64,000 nt of DNA from Deltaproteobacteria bacterium. GTDB lineage: Bacteria; JADJOY01. Position 1 is the stretch's first letter. Every line of letters begins with the position of its first letter. Location: NCBI GenBank assembly GCA_016713535.1, contig JADJOY010000021.1, positions 1 through 64,000 on the forward strand, given 5' to 3'. The translations under genes were made by a program, and so were the position numbers. This document shows, piece by piece, positions 1 to 10,877 of this stretch. The notes beneath the pieces are model-generated. The model was not told where the DNA came from. It was given only the letters and a program-made list of their open reading frames with translations, and made no database searches.

Positions 1-2
1 CG

Positions 3-1132
3 CTCTTGTGCGCGGATGCCGAGGCGGGCACGTGGACCGACTGCCGGTCTCTCCTCGAGGGGCACGGCTTCGCCGCCGACTGCGGACGCCGTGGCTGGCC
101 GGTTCGCTGCCGCCGGGGGGTGCCGCGCCGCGTGGCCAGCCCGTGCTGCCTGCCGCTCGCGGTGAACGGACGGCTGCACGGGCTGATCACGCTCGAGCTC
201 GGGAGGCGGAGCGAGCGGCAGGCGGTGTGCCGGCTGGTGCCGCTGCTGGTGATGGCGCAGCAGGCGGCGATCCACGTCGCGGCGGGAGCGCTCGGAGGGA
301 AGCCCGCGCTCGAGGCGCACGGGGACTCGTGCGCCGCGCCGCCGCGGCTCGAGCTGCGCTGCCTCGGCCCGTTCACGATCGTGAGCCGCGGCAAGGTGAT
401 CGCCGCCGAGCAGTTTTCGCGCAGCAAGGCGCTCGAGCTCCTCAAGCTGCTCGCCTGGAAGGAAGGGAAGCCGGTCAGCCGCGACTACCTGATCGAGCAG
501 CTGTGGCCCGGAAGCCGATCCGCAAGGCGGCGCCAACCGGCTGCACGGCGTCGTGCACGCGCTGCGCTCGGTGATCGAACCGCACCGCGCCGACCGCAAC
601 TGGATCTTCGTGCGGAACCTCGGCGACCTCTACTACCTCGACCTCGGCGCGCCGGTCGAGGTCGACCTGGTGCGCTATCGCGAGCTGCTGGCGCACGGGC
701 TGCGTGCGACTCACCGCGCCTCGCCCGAGGCGCTCGCGGCGCTCGAGCGGGCGGTCGCGCTCTACCGCGGGGACCTCTTCGAGGACGACCCGTACGCGGA
801 GTGGTGCGAGCTCGACCGGCGCGAGCTCGCCGCCGGACGACAGAATCGCGGCGCTCGAGCGCCTCGCGGCGATCCATGCCGGGCAGCAGAACCGGGAGCG
901 TGCGATCGAGCTGCTGGGCCGCGCGGCACGGCTCGCGCCCTACCGCGAGGACCTCCTGATCTCGCTCCTCGAGCAGCTCGTCGCGATGGGCCGCACCGGG
1001 GAGGCGCGAGCGCGCTGCGACGACTTCCGGCGCATGCTGGTGCGCGAGCTCGGCGTCGAGCCGTCACCGACCCTCGACGCGTTCTGGGGCCGAACCGTGG
1101 AATCGCCGTCTCGCGCGGTCCCGCGCCGCTGA
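3..1132 (+). CDS. GAF / winged-helix / BTAD transcriptional regulator, 5' partial, two frameshifts
   Basis: The frame is open to the left edge, so the true start lies outside the window. The first part looks like the end of a GAF-type sensor domain (ASPCCLPLAVNGRLHG). It is followed by an OmpR/SARP-type DNA-binding domain (LRCLGPFTIVSRG to LIEQLWP). The bacterial transcriptional activator (BTAD) helical repeats come last (LERLAAIHAG to ELGVEPSPTLDAFW). The reading frame changes near 510, where EADPQGGANRLHGVVHALR continues in another frame, and again near 838. Joined, the three pieces make one coherent protein, so sequence errors are likelier than decay. Such regulators are known in other genomes as ligand-responsive activators. 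It sits 200 bp upstream of the nar locus in the same direction and could regulate it, but that is inference from position only. Confidence 0.7.
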
Positions 1133-1331
1133 GTCCGAGCCAACCCCAGGCACCGCGGACTCCCGACGGTTCTTCGGTAGCGGGTCACCGCAGCCCGGTC
1201 CGCCGAGCCGAGGCTCTCGCGCCCGCCGGTAAGCGCCGTGTAAGTCGCGATCGGTACATCACGGTCCGAAGCGGATGGCCCGACCCGCTCCGGACGGGGG
1301 GTCGGGGCCGCCATCTCGCGGAGGGCCGACG

Positions 1332-2197
1332 ATGAACCCGTTCAAGCCTTGGCGCACGCGGGTGAGCACCGCGCTGACGCTCCTGACCGCCATCGGTCTC
1401 GGCACGGCTCACGCAGCCGGTCCTGGCGAGGCGAAGTTCAACAGCATCTGCGCCGCCTGTCACACGATCGGCGAGGGCCGGCGCGTGGGTCCGGACCTGC
1501 TCGCGTCACCGAGCGGCGCAGCGAAAGTGGCTCCTCAAGTTCATCAAATCATCGCAGTCGGTGGTGGCGTCGGGCGATCCGGACGCCGTGAAGCTCTTCG
1601 AGGAGTTCAACAAGACGCCGATGCCCGACATGCCGCAGTTCAGTGACGCGGACGTCCGCGACATCCTCGCGCACATCCGGGACGGCAGGCCCGCCGCGGC
1701 GGCGAGCGCGGCGGACGCCCCCGCCTCCCGCGGTGGAGACGCCGCCCTCGCCCGGGGACATCGAGCGCGGACAGCGACTCTTCCAGGAGGCTCCACGCGC
1801 CTCGGGAACGCCGGACCGGCCTGCAGCTCGTGCCACCCCACGTCACCAACGACGCCGTGATCGGCGGCGGCGTGCTGGCCAAGGATCTCACCCTGGTCTT
1901 CTCCCGCACGGGCGCGCCGGGCGTCAGCGCGATCATCAGCCAGCCGCCGTTCCGGTGATACAGGTCGCCTACGCGGAGCGGCCGATGACCGACGAGAGTC
2001 GCGCGTTGGTCGCCATCCTGCAAGCCGCCGACAACCGGCACGCGCTTCAAACCCCCGTCGACTGCGGGCGTCGTCTGGTGCTCGGCGGAACCGGTGGGTT
2101 CGCCGTTCTGCTGAGCTTCTACGGGATCGCCTGGCGGAAGCGAAAGTCACATCCCGTGAACCAGGCGATCTTCGACCGCCAGCTGCGGTCGCGCTAG
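1332..2197 (+). CDS. Dihaem c-type cytochrome with C-terminal membrane anchor (nar-associated), several frameshifts
   Basis: ATG at 1332 follows a GGAGGG ribosome site and opens a Sec signal peptide (cleavage near AHA-AGPGEAKF). The first haem site is CAACH near residue 35. In the next frame the domain continues as KWLLKFIKSSQSVVASGDP and MPDMPQFSDADVRDILAHIR, which is typical class I cytochrome c. A second haem site, CSSCH, lies near 1830. The end has one membrane helix (LVLGGTGGFAVLLSFYGIAW) and a basic tail. The pieces lie in alternating frames, with at least four changes (about 1495-1530, 1730, 1800, 1865 and 1950). It lies directly upstream of narG, as the narC cytochrome does in Thermus-type nar operons, so it probably passes electrons between the NarGHI complex and periplasmic carriers. 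That role is inferred from family and position. Confidence 0.75.
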
Positions 2198-2248
2198 CGG
2201 GAGGTCCGTCTCGAACCCGGTCGACGACCGACACGGAGAGTCAGAGTC

Positions 2249-5200
2249 ATGAGCTGGATCCAGGACATCGTCTCGCCCCAGACCCGACGCTGGGAAGAGT
2301 TCTATCGGAACCGCTTCCAGCACGACCGCATCGTGCGCAGCACCCACGGCGTCAACTGCACGGGAGGCTGCTCGTGGCAGATCCACGTCAAGGGCGGTAT
2401 CGTGGTCTGGGAGACCCAGCAGCTCGACTACCCGCTGCTCGAGGACTCCCTGCCGCCCTACGAGCCGCGCGGCTGCCAGCGCGGCATTTCGTACTCCTGG
2501 TACCTCTACAGCCCACTGCGCATCAAGTACCCGCTGGTGCGCGGCGCCCTCATCGACGCCTTCGAGCGCGAGAAGCGCGCGACCGGGGGTGACCCGGTGA
2601 CGGCCTGGGAGAACCTCCAGAAAGACCCGGCGAAGCGCGAGTCCTACCAGAAGGCGCGAGGCAAGGGGGGATTTCGCCGCGCCTCCTGGGACACGGTCCT
2701 CGAGATCATGGCCGCCGCCAACATCTCGACCGCCAAGAAGTACGGTCCCGACCGGGTCTTCGGCTTCTCGCCGATCCCCGCGATGTCGATGCTCAGCTAC
2801 GCGGCCGGCGGTCGCTTCTTGCAGCTCTTCGGTGGCGCCAACCTGAGCTTCTACGACTGGTATTGCGATCTACCGACCGCCTTCCCGGAGATCTGGGGCG
2901 AGCAGACCGACGTTTGCGAGAGCGCCGATTGGTACAACGCGAAGATGATCGCCGACATGGGCGCGTGCCTGAACATGACCCGCACGCCCGACTGTCACTT
3001 CTTCGCGGAAGCGCGCCACAACGGCACCAAGGCGGTGGTCTTCTCTCCCGACTTCAGCCAGGTCTGCAAGTACGCCGACCAGTGGGTGCCGCTGCACGCC
3101 GGCAGCGACGGCGCGTTCTGGATGGCGGTGACGCACGTCATTCTCAAGGAGTTCCACCACGACAAGCCGACCCCGTATTTCATCGACTACGTCAAGCAAT
3201 ACACGGACAGCCCCTTCCTGGTGAAGCTCGAGAAGGACGGTGACCGCTACCGACCCGGCCGGCTGCTGCGCGCCAACGAGATCGAGCGCTGGAAGGACCT
3301 CGAGAACGGCGACTGGAAGTTCCTGAACGTCGACGCTCGGACCAACGAGCTCGTGATCCCCAAGGGCACGATGGGCTTTCGCTGGGCCAAGAACGACACC
3401 GCCAAGTGGAACATGAAGCTCGAGCACGCGATCGACGATCGACCGTACGATCCGCTGCTGACGCTGATCGGCGAGCGCGACGAGACGCTGCTCACGGAGT
3501 TCACCGAGTTCGGCCTCGACCGGGTCGCTCTGCGCGGCGTGCCGGTGCGCTACGTCGAGACCGCCTCCGGTCGGGTCCCGGTCGCGACGGTGTACGACCT
3601 CCTGATGGCCCAGTACGGCGTGAATCGCGGCCTCCCCGGTGCCTATCCGCGCGACTACACGGACAAGGACGCCGCGTACACGCCGGCCTGGCAGGAGATC
3701 TTCACCGGCGTGGACTCGAAGACCGTGCTGCAGTTCGCCCGCGAGTGGGCGCATACCGCCGCGACCACCCAGGGTCGCTGCATGATCATCTCGGCGCCGG
3801 CATCAACCACTGGTACCACGCCAACCTCATGTACCGCGCGGGCGCGATGGCGCTCATGCTCTCCGGCTGCGTGGGCCGAAACGGCGGGGGCCTCAACCAC
3901 TACGTCGGACAGGAGAAGCTCGCGCCCTCGGACTCCTGGTCGACGATCGCCTTCGCGCGCGACCACGTGGGCGCGAGCCGGCTCCAGCAGGCGCCCCTCT
4001 GGCACTACCTGAACACGTGCCAGTACCGCTACGACGGCCACTACTCGCGCTACAACGCCGTCCCGAAGAACGACTGGACGAGCCTCCACACCGCCGACAC
4101 GATCTATCGGTCGGTGCGGATGGGCTGGATGCCGTTCTACCCGCAGTTCCGCCAGAACCCACTCGAACGGTGCCGCGAGGCGCAGGCCAGCGGAGCCCGC
4201 ACCGACGACCAGATCAAGCAGTACGTGGTCGAGAAACTGCGCAGCAAGAACCTCGAGTACTCGGTCGCCGATCCCGATGCGCCCGAGAACTTCCCGCGCG
4301 TCTGGTACATCTGGCGCGGCAACGCGATCATGGGGAGCATGAAGGGTCACGAGTACGCCCTCAAGCACTACCTCGGGACCCACTCGAACGCGATCGGAAA
4401 GGACGTCGAGGATCACCCCGCGGAGGTGAAGTGGCACGACGTCGCGCCCACCGGAAAGATGGATCTGGTGGTCGACCTCAACTTCCGCATGGACTCGTCG
4501 GCGCTCTACTCCGACATCGTGCTGCCGGCCGCCTCCTGGTACGAGAAGGCCGACCTCAACAGCACCGACATGCACTCGTTCATCCACCCGCTCTCGGCCG
4601 CGGTGGCGCCGGTCTGGGAGTCGAAGTCCGACTGGGAGATCTTCAAGGAGATCGCGCGCGCCACCGCGAGCATCGCCGAGAAGCACTTCCCCGGGGTCAC
4701 AAGGACGTGGTCGCGTCGCCGCTGTCGCACGACAGCGCCGACGAGATCTCCCAGCCGACGATCCAGGACTGGTACCGCGGTGAGTGCGAGCCGATCCCCG
4801 GCAAGACCATGCACAAGCTCGCGATCGTGGAGCGCGACTACACGAAGCTCTACGACCGATACATCACCTTCGGCGAAGCCGTGCGCAAGAACGGCCTGGG
4901 CGCCCACGGCAACCACTACCAGTGCGAGGACGCGTACGACGACCTCATCCGGTCGAACCACTTCCCGGTCGAGAGGGTCGACGGAAAGGTGCTGCCGTCG
5001 CTGCGCGAGGACTCCTGGGCCGCGAACGTGCTGCTCTACATGTCGACGCTCACGAACGGCAAGCTCAACGTGCGCGCCTACCAGAACATGGAGGAAGAAG
5101 ACCGGCGTCCCGCTGGCCGATCTGGGCGAGGGCAGCAAGGACGTGCCGGATCAGCTACGAGGACTTGCAGGCACAGCCGCGTCGCTACAACACCTCGCCG

Positions 5201-5869
5201 CTGTGGAGCGGCCTCATGACCGACGGGCGCGCCTACGCGGCCTACACCTACAACGTGGAGCGGCTCGTGCCCTGGCGCACGCTCACCGGCCGCCAGCACT
5301 TCTACCTGGACCACGAGCTCTACCTGGCGTACGGCGAGTACCTGCCCACCTACAAGCCGTCGCCGCGGCCCGAGGCCTACGGCGATCTACGCGAGACGCT
5401 GAAGAGCGGCGAGGCGATGGCGCTCAACTGCCTCACGCCGCACGGCAAGTGGCACATCCATTCCACGTACATGGAGAACCACCGCATGCTGACGCTGTCG
5501 CGCGGCTGCGAGCCCTGCTGGCTCAGCGAGGCCGACGCCGCGAAGCTCGGCATCCAGGACAACGACTGGGTGGAGGTCTACAACGACCACGGCGTCTACT
5601 GCGCGCGCGCCGCTGTGAGCTCGCGAATCCCGCGCGGTGTCTGCATCGTCTACCACGTCCCGGAGCGCACCGTCGGCATCCCGAAGTCGCAGGTGCGGGG
5701 CAACCGGCGCGCGGGCGGCCACAACAGCTTCACGCGGATCCACCTCAAGCCGAACTACCTGTGCGGCGGGTACGGGCAGTTCTCCTACCACTTCAACTAC
5801 TGGGGCCCGATCGCACCCCAGCGAGACACCCACGTCATCGTGAAGAAGATGACCAAGGTGATCTTCTGA
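2249..5869 (+). CDS. narG: Respiratory nitrate reductase (or nitrite oxidoreductase) alpha subunit, four frameshifts
   Basis: Molybdenum bis-MGD catalytic subunit. Near the start, [13 protein letters not shown] and EPRGCQRG supply the His and three Cys ligands of the FS0 [4Fe-4S] cluster. [10 protein letters not shown] holds the Asp ligand of molybdenum. Conserved NarG blocks run to the end ([48 protein letters not shown]). The span is about 1,207 codons, close to the family length of about 1,200-1,250. The frame changes at about 3797 (a base lost in ATCATC-TCGGC), 4698 (in a G run), 5097 and 5143; no piece is missing. There is no twin-arginine signal, so this is the cytoplasm-facing type shared by NarG and the Nitrobacter-type NxrA. 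Sequence alone does not settle the direction of catalysis. It is followed by narH, narJ and narI. Confidence 0.9.
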
Positions 5870-5894
5870 GACCGAGACCTCGGGAGGATCGAAC

Positions 5895-7445
5895 ATGGAC
5901 GTCAGAGCCCAGATCTCGATGGTCTTCCATCTCGACAAGTGCATCGGATGCCACACCTGCTCGGTCGCCTGCAAGAACATCTGGACCGACCGCAAGGGTG
6001 CCGAGTACCAGTGGTGGAACAACGTCGAGACCAAGCCCGGCACCGGCTACCCGGGGAAGTGGGAGGACCAGGAGATCTACAAAGGCGGTTGGGAGCGCGA
6101 GGGCGCTGGGTCCATCCAGCTCAAGGGCGCCGGCAAGGCCAAGGGCCTCGCCAACATCTTCCACAACCCGCACCTGCCGTCGGTCGAGGACTACTACGAG
6201 CCCTTCACCTACAATTACCTGAACCTCATCGAGGCTCCGCCGGGTGACGATCAGCCCACCGCGCGACCGGTGTCGCTCATCACCGGCAAGCCCATCGACG
6301 TGAAGATGGGGCCGAACTGGGACGACGACCTGGGCGGCAGCCCCGACTACGCGCGGAACGACCCCAACCTCGAGGCCCTGACTCCCGCCGAGCGCGAGGC
6401 GATGTTCCAGCTCGAGCGCATGGCGTTCTTCTACCTGCCGCGGATCTGCAACCACTGCCTCAATCCCGGCTGCGTCGCGTCGTGCCCGTCGGGCGCGATC
6501 TACAAGCGCGGCGAGGACGGCATCGTCCTCATCAACCAGAAGGTGTGCCGGGCGTGGCGCATGTGCGTCACCGCATGCCCGTACAAGAAGTCCTACTACA
6601 ACTGGCACTCGGGAAAGAGCGAGAAGTGCCTGCTCTGCTATCCGCGCCTCGAGGCGGGCCACGCGCCCGCGTGCATGCACTCGTGCGTGGGCCGCATCCG
6701 CTACCTCGGCGTGCTGCTCTACGACGCCGATCGGATCCAGCGCGCCGCCTCCGCGCCGGACGGCGAGATCACCCGCGCGCATCTCGACCTCATCCTCGAC
6801 CCGTTCGACGATCAGGTGATCGCGGCCGCCCAGCGCAACGGGGTTCCCGACTCCACCCTGAAGTCGGCCCAGAACTCGCCGACCTACAAGTTCGTGAAGC
6901 AGTGGGGCATGGCGCTCCCGCTGCACCCGGAGTTCCGCACGCTGCCGATGCTCTTCTACGTGCCACCGCTACTGCCGGTGATGGCGTCGGTGACCCAGAC
7001 CGACGGCGCGCAGAAGGAGCGGCTCAACCCGATCGCCAAGACCTGGACCGACGACTGGCTCTACGACACCAGCACCGAAGAGCTGTGGGGCACGATCGAG
7101 CAGGCGCGCTTCCCGCTCAAGTACCTGGCGAGCCTGTTCAGCGGTGGCGACGAGAAGGCGGTGGCTCAGCCGCTCAAGAAGCTCATGGCGGTGCGCATCT
7201 ACCGGCGCTGGAAGACGGTGGGGGACATCGACGAGTCGCGCGTCGACGAGGTGCTGAAGGACACCGGGCTCAGCCGCGACAGCGCGGAGGCGGTCTACTA
7301 CCTGACGGCGCTCGCCAAGTTCCAGGACCGCTTCGTGATTCCGCCCGCGCATCGCGAGCAGGCGCTCGAGATGCTCGAGTTCACCGGCGACACCCGCGGC
7401 TCTCAGGGCTTCGGTTTCCTCGAGCGTCCCGAGCGGGGAGCGTGA
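5895..7445 (+). CDS. narH: Nitrate reductase / nitrite oxidoreductase beta subunit, iron-sulfur protein
   Basis: Intact 516-residue electron-transfer subunit with a GGGAGG ribosome site before the ATG. Four Fe-S cluster motifs are present: [12 protein letters not shown] near residue 16, [14 protein letters not shown] near 185, [12 protein letters not shown] and [11 protein letters not shown] with CMHSCVGR. Trp in CRAWRMC replaces a Cys, which in NarH makes one of the clusters a [3Fe-4S]. It passes electrons between the NarI haems and the molybdenum site in NarG. It starts 25 bp after narG and ends one base before the narJ ATG, so translation is probably coupled. It is the best-preserved gene of the operon. 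Confidence 0.95.
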   Translation: MDVRAQISMVFHLDKCIGCHTCSVACKNIWTDRKGAEYQWWNNVETKPGTGYPGKWEDQEIYKGGWEREGAGSIQLKGAGKAKGLANIFHNPHLPSVEDYYEPFTYNYLNLIEAPPGDDQPTARPVSLITGKPIDVKMGPNWDDDLGGSPDYARNDPNLEALTPAEREAMFQLERMAFFYLPRICNHCLNPGCVASCPSGAIYKRGEDGIVLINQKVCRAWRMCVTACPYKKSYYNWHSGKSEKCLLCYPRLEAGHAPACMHSCVGRIRYLGVLLYDADRIQRAASAPDGEITRAHLDLILDPFDDQVIAAAQRNGVPDSTLKSAQNSPTYKFVKQWGMALPLHPEFRTLPMLFYVPPLLPVMASVTQTDGAQKERLNPIAKTWTDDWLYDTSTEELWGTIEQARFPLKYLASLFSGGDEKAVAQPLKKLMAVRIYRRWKTVGDIDESRVDEVLKDTGLSRDSAEAVYYLTALAKFQDRFVIPPAHREQALEMLEFTGDTRGSQGFGFLERPERGA

Positions 7446-7446
7446 C

Positions 7447-8139
7447 ATGGCGCTCGGCACGATCGACCTGACGCTCTACGCGCGGCTGGCGAAGGTCTTC
7501 GACGTCCCGGGTGCCGGGTTCGCCGAAGAGATCGCGGAGGTGGCCGCCGCGCTCGACGGCACGCATCCCGCCGCCGCGGACGCCGTCCGACGCTTGGCGG
7601 CGCTGGCGCCGTCCGATCCAACCGCGCGAGCGGAGCTCTTCTTGCGGACGTTCGACGTCCAGCCCATCACCACCCTCGATCTCGGCTACGTGCTCTTCGG
7701 CGAGGATTACAAGCGTGGCGCGCTGCTCGCCGGGCTCAGCGCCGAGCACACCCGCGCGGGGAACGCCTGCGGCCTGGAGCTCGGGGATCACCTGCCGAAC
7801 GTGCTCCGGCTGCTTCCCAGGATCACCGACCCCGAGGTGCGCGAGGAGCTGGTCAGCGTGATCGTCGCGCCCGCGGTGCGCCAGATGCTCCAAGAGTTCG
7901 AGCCCGACCGCATCCTCGCCAAGGAAGAGGTCTACCGCAAGCACCACAAGACGATCATCGAGCATGCGGCCGACGAGACGCGGACCGCGTACCGGCACGC
8001 CTTCGAGGCGCTCGACCACATGCTGCGGGCGGACTTCCGGCTCGCGAGCGCCCCGCCCCCTGAGCCGATCACGACCTTCGAGCGCCGCATCGACGCCGAG
8101 ATCGATCTCGAGTCCGGAACGAGCTGCAGCCCCGCTTGA
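7447..8139 (+). CDS. narJ: Nitrate reductase assembly chaperone NarJ
   Basis: Intact 230-residue NarJ/TorD-family protein. Family blocks include LDLGYVLFGEDYKRG, LELGDHLPNVLRLLP and a helical second half (EEVYRKHHKTIIEH). NarJ binds the NarG apoprotein in the cytoplasm and holds it until the molybdenum cofactor is inserted and NarGH docks on NarI. The gene is packed one base after narH and just before narI, the canonical order. The last 20 residues are Pro/Ala-rich and poorly conserved. Confidence 0.9.
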   Translation: MALGTIDLTLYARLAKVFDVPGAGFAEEIAEVAAALDGTHPAAADAVRRLAALAPSDPTARAELFLRTFDVQPITTLDLGYVLFGEDYKRGALLAGLSAEHTRAGNACGLELGDHLPNVLRLLPRITDPEVREELVSVIVAPAVRQMLQEFEPDRILAKEEVYRKHHKTIIEHAADETRTAYRHAFEALDHMLRADFRLASAPPPEPITTFERRIDAEIDLESGTSCSPA

Positions 8140-8149
8140 GAGGCCCATC

Positions 8150-8877
8150 ATGACCCTCCCAATCTCTTCAGCTTCGTGGCCCTGCCCTACGTCGCGGCGA
8201 TCCTGTTCCTGGTTGGGACGATCCAGCGCTACCGGGCCACCGGCTTCAAGGTGTCGTCGCTCTCCTCGCAGTTCCTGGAGGGGCGCCGGTTGTTCTGGGC
8301 GTCGGTGCCGTTCCACTTCGGCATCCTGGTGGTGTTCGCCGGCCACCTCGTCGCGTTCCTGGTCCCGAGCGGCATCCTGGCCTGGAACAGCAATCCGGTC
8401 CGGCTCTTGGTGTTGCAGATCACGGCGTGGGCGTTCGGCCTGAGCGTGCTGGTGGGGCTCGTGGGGCTCCTCGCGCGGCGCCTCACCGAGCCGCGAGTCC
8501 GTATGGTCACGACCCCCATGGACCTCGTGATCGAGATCCTGCTACTCGTCCAGACGGGGCTCGGGCTCTACATCGGGTACGCCCACCGCTGGGGCTCGTC
8601 GTGGTTCGCGGCGGACCTCTCGCCCTACCTATGGTCGCTCGTCAAGCTCGATCCGCAGATCACCGCGGTGAGCGCGATGCCACACGTCATCCAGCTTCAC
8701 ATCGTCAACGCGTTCGTCATCTTCGCGATCTTCCCGTTCACGCGTCTGGTGCACATCCTGGTCGCGCCGTTCCACTACCTGAACCGGCCCTACCAGCGGG
8801 TGATCTGGAACTGGGACCGAGCAGCGATTCGCAGCCCGAAGACCGCGTGGAGCGCGACGCGGCCGCGCAACAACTGA
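8150..8877 (+). CDS. narI: Nitrate reductase gamma subunit, dihaem b membrane anchor
   Basis: About 240 residues with five predicted membrane helices. It anchors NarGH and exchanges electrons with quinol through two b haems. Likely haem ligands lie in FHFGILVVFAGHLVAFL and in HVIQLHIVNAF...RLVHIL. The ATG at 8150 reads MTLP in one frame, while the expected family start NLFSFVALPYVAAI is one frame away. One C is probably missing from the CCC run at 8158-8160; otherwise a GTG at 8176 would be the start. It is the last canonical gene of the narGHJI unit. Confidence 0.9.
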
Positions 8878-8930
8878 TGGCGCGATCCCCGGTTGGCGGG
8901 ATCGCCGGGCCCGCGTCCGAGGAGGTGGAG

Positions 8931-9341
8931 ATGCCGTCTCGACGATTCAAGGCCGGGCCGCGACCGGCACAGCGAGCGGGGCGAGCCGGGCGCGCGGTCC
9001 GGGTGGCGGCATCTCCGCCGCGTGCTTACTCGGACTTCATCGCCCGGTACCCCGAGCTGGGCCAGGCTTGGGACACGATCTGGGCGGCGGGGAGGCGCGG
9101 TCCGCTCGACGAACGCACGGCGCGCTTGGTGAAACTCGGGATCGCCATGGGCGCCTTTCGCGAGGGCGCGGTGCGTTCGGGGGTACGCAAGGCTCTGGCG
9201 CTCGGCATCGCGCGCGAGGAGATCGAGCAGGTCGTGGCGCTCGCGGCGGGCACGATCGGCCTTCCGTCGACGGTCGCGATCGACACGTGGGTTCAGCCGT
9301 CGCTCGGCCAGAGGACCCGGTCGGTCCGTCGTACCCGGTAG
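8931..9341 (+). CDS. Carboxymuconolactone decarboxylase-like (AhpD-fold) protein
   Basis: A 136-residue protein with a strong GGAGG ribosome site eight bases before the ATG at 8931. After a basic N-terminal stretch, residues about 55-125 match the CMD helical fold (LDERTARLVKLGIAMGAF, ALGIAREEIEQVVALAAG). The protein has no cysteine, so the CxxC of peroxidase-type AhpD proteins is missing and thiol peroxidase activity is unlikely. It lies 53 bp behind narI on the same strand and may be co-transcribed. CMD-like proteins are often found beside respiratory molybdoenzymes, but I know of no defined role for one without cysteine. Confidence 0.7.
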   Translation: MPSRRFKAGPRPAQRAGRAGRAVRVAASPPRAYSDFIARYPELGQAWDTIWAAGRRGPLDERTARLVKLGIAMGAFREGAVRSGVRKALALGIAREEIEQVVALAAGTIGLPSTVAIDTWVQPSLGQRTRSVRRTR

Positions 9342-9840
9342 CCTCGGATCGATTCCTCGATGTGGGAGGTCTCGAAGCCCGGAGGCGGGCGCCACGGGAT
9401 CGGAGCGGCCGCTGCGGCGCCATTCGCGGCCGCGGCGGCACACGCCCCGGCAACGTCACGTGCACCGACTCGACACGGAACCCCTCGGGGACCGGCGTGA
9501 GGCCGCGGATCGGCCCGTCGGCCTTCGCGGGCAAATCGTAAATCCGCCCACACGAGCGGCAGCGGCCGTGGTACTGGCTATCGGCGTTCGCCTCGTAGCG
9601 GAACGGCTCGCCCCCTCCGGTCAAGCACGACGCGAGCCCGGCTTCGACCAGCGAGCTGAGCGCCTCGTAGGCGGTCTTGCGGCTGGAGCGCGGGAACCGG
9701 CGCAGGATTTGGCGGTGCAGGTCGATCGCCGTCGGGTGATCGGTGGAGCACCGCAGCAGCTCGACGAGCGCGACCCGCTGGCGGGTGATGCGAAGGCCGT
9801 GGGCGGCGAGCGTATCGCGGGGATCGTCGCTGGCGATCAT
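9293..9840 (-). CDS. Fur-family transcriptional regulator, probable frameshift near its 3' end
   Basis: From ATG 9840 the product reads through a Fur-type winged helix (LAAHGLRITRQRVALVELL, SSRKTAYEALSSLVEAGL). The dimerisation domain follows, with the first zinc-binding pair CRSCGRIYDL and the family ending GFRVESVHVTL. After about residue 132 the frame breaks near 9444. Neither continuation restores the usual second CxxC, so the exact end is uncertain and the left limit given is one option. Family members sense metals or peroxide. It is divergent from the torD-porin pair. The 206 bp between them hold a short inverted repeat at 9954-9965. Which gene it controls is inference. Confidence 0.75.
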
Positions 9841-9953
9841 CGACCGGATGGTGGGGTGCGGGGCTCGGTCCAGTATGGCGGCGCGCCCATCGGCCTCCGT
9901 CGAGCGTTGGGCCCAGAGTCTCGCCAGCGCGCACGGGGAATGAGAAGTCGAGC

Positions 9954-9965
9954 TGACATTTGTCA
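9954..9965. promoter_or_regulatory. Inverted repeat TGACA-TT-TGTCA between divergent Fur-like gene and torD
   Basis: A perfect 5+5 bp inverted repeat with a 2-bp spacer lies about 110 bp upstream of the Fur-family start and 80 bp upstream of the TorD start. Its place in a divergent promoter region fits an operator, perhaps for the Fur-like protein. At this length it could arise by chance. Confidence 0.3.
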
Positions 9966-10046
9966 TGGGGGGGGCTCGATTCGGTGGGAAGGCTTGACGC
10001 GAGCGAGCGCCACGCCGATCGACCGCGCCCGAGCGGTACAGTGACC

Positions 10047-10877
10047 ATGGCGGCTCAAGGCACCCGCGCCGACCAGGGCGCGGCCCGGTTCAAGGCCGAC
10101 CTCCGGACTCTTCATCCTGGGCCTACGAGCGCTGCCGGTGAACTGCTGCACGCATCCGGCGGCGATGCGACGCTCGAAGCGCTTGCCCGCGCCGCGCGGC
10201 TTCGCACCCTGGCGCAGCTCTTGGACTATCCGACGCTGGATGCCGCGGAACGAGCGCTCGGGGCGCTTCGCGACCTGACCGTTGCCGGGGCCGGCATGCC
10301 GGAACGGTTGCGCCGCGGCTTCGAGCGCATCGAGGCCGAGCTCGCGACGGCCGACCTGGATAGGCTCGCGGCCGAATACGTGCGGCTCTTCGGTCCGATC
10401 GGGCGCTGCGCGCTCCACGGGACCGCTTACGGCGTCGCCGGCCGCTTCTGCGGACGGCCCGCGCAGCTCGCCGACATCGCCGGCTTCTACCGGGCCTTCG
10501 GCCTCGAGCCGTCAGATCGCGACGCGGTGCCCGAGGATGACCTGCGGTTGCAGCTCGAGTTCCTGAGCGTGCTGTCCATCAAGGAGGCGTGGGCTCGCGA
10601 CCGGCAGCTCGACGACGCGCTCACGGTGACGATCGAGACCCAGCGCAAGTTCGTGGCCGAGCACTTCGCGGCGTGGCTCGACGAATGGAACGCCGAGCTT
10701 GCCCGCGCGAACGCGGACTCGCTCTACCGGGTGGCGGGGGAGCTGGTGAGGGATGCGGCCCGTGCCGAGTGCCAGCGTCTGGGCGTGGTTCCGAGCGTGA
10801 CCTCGAGGCAGCCCGTCGACATCGAGATCGGCGGCGACGGCTTTGGGTGTCTGAGCAAGGCGGAGGAGAGGCCATGA
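10047..10877 (+). CDS. TorD/DmsD-type molybdoenzyme chaperone
   Basis: A 276-residue all-helical protein. The core (RLRTLAQLLDYPTLDAAERAL, AAEYVRLFGPIGRCALHG, VPEDDLRLQLEFLSVLSIKEAW) matches the TorD family, whose members bind signal or N-terminal regions of DMSO-reductase-family enzymes before cofactor insertion. This is the second such chaperone in 3 kb, after narJ, and no other molybdoenzyme gene lies nearby. It may assist NarG or an enzyme outside the window. I chose ATG 10047 because family similarity starts after it. The stop overlaps the porin start (ATGA at 10874), so the two are probably translationally coupled. Confidence 0.75.
   Translation: MAAQGTRADQGAARFKADLRTLHPGPTSAAGELLHASGGDATLEALARAARLRTLAQLLDYPTLDAAERALGALRDLTVAGAGMPERLRRGFERIEAELATADLDRLAAEYVRLFGPIGRCALHGTAYGVAGRFCGRPAQLADIAGFYRAFGLEPSDRDAVPEDDLRLQLEFLSVLSIKEAWARDRQLDDALTVTIETQRKFVAEHFAAWLDEWNAELARANADSLYRVAGELVRDAARAECQRLGVVPSVTSRQPVDIEIGGDGFGCLSKAEERP

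Noticed and set aside
1270-1320. GC-rich inverted repeat before the cytochrome gene as a terminator
   Set aside because: CCCGACCC and GGGTCGGG pair with a long loop but there is no T-run, and it does not share the loop or flank of the hairpin family.
3790-5150. Programmed frameshifting or a split narG
   Set aside because: Four breaks with no slippery heptamer pattern, in a genome region where many unrelated genes show the same kind of break. Sequence error is simpler.
9037-9440. Long C-terminal extension of the Fur-family protein
   Set aside because: After GFRVESVHVTL the continuing frame is antisense to the CMD gene and has shadow-frame composition. The true end is probably near 9400-9440 or in another frame.
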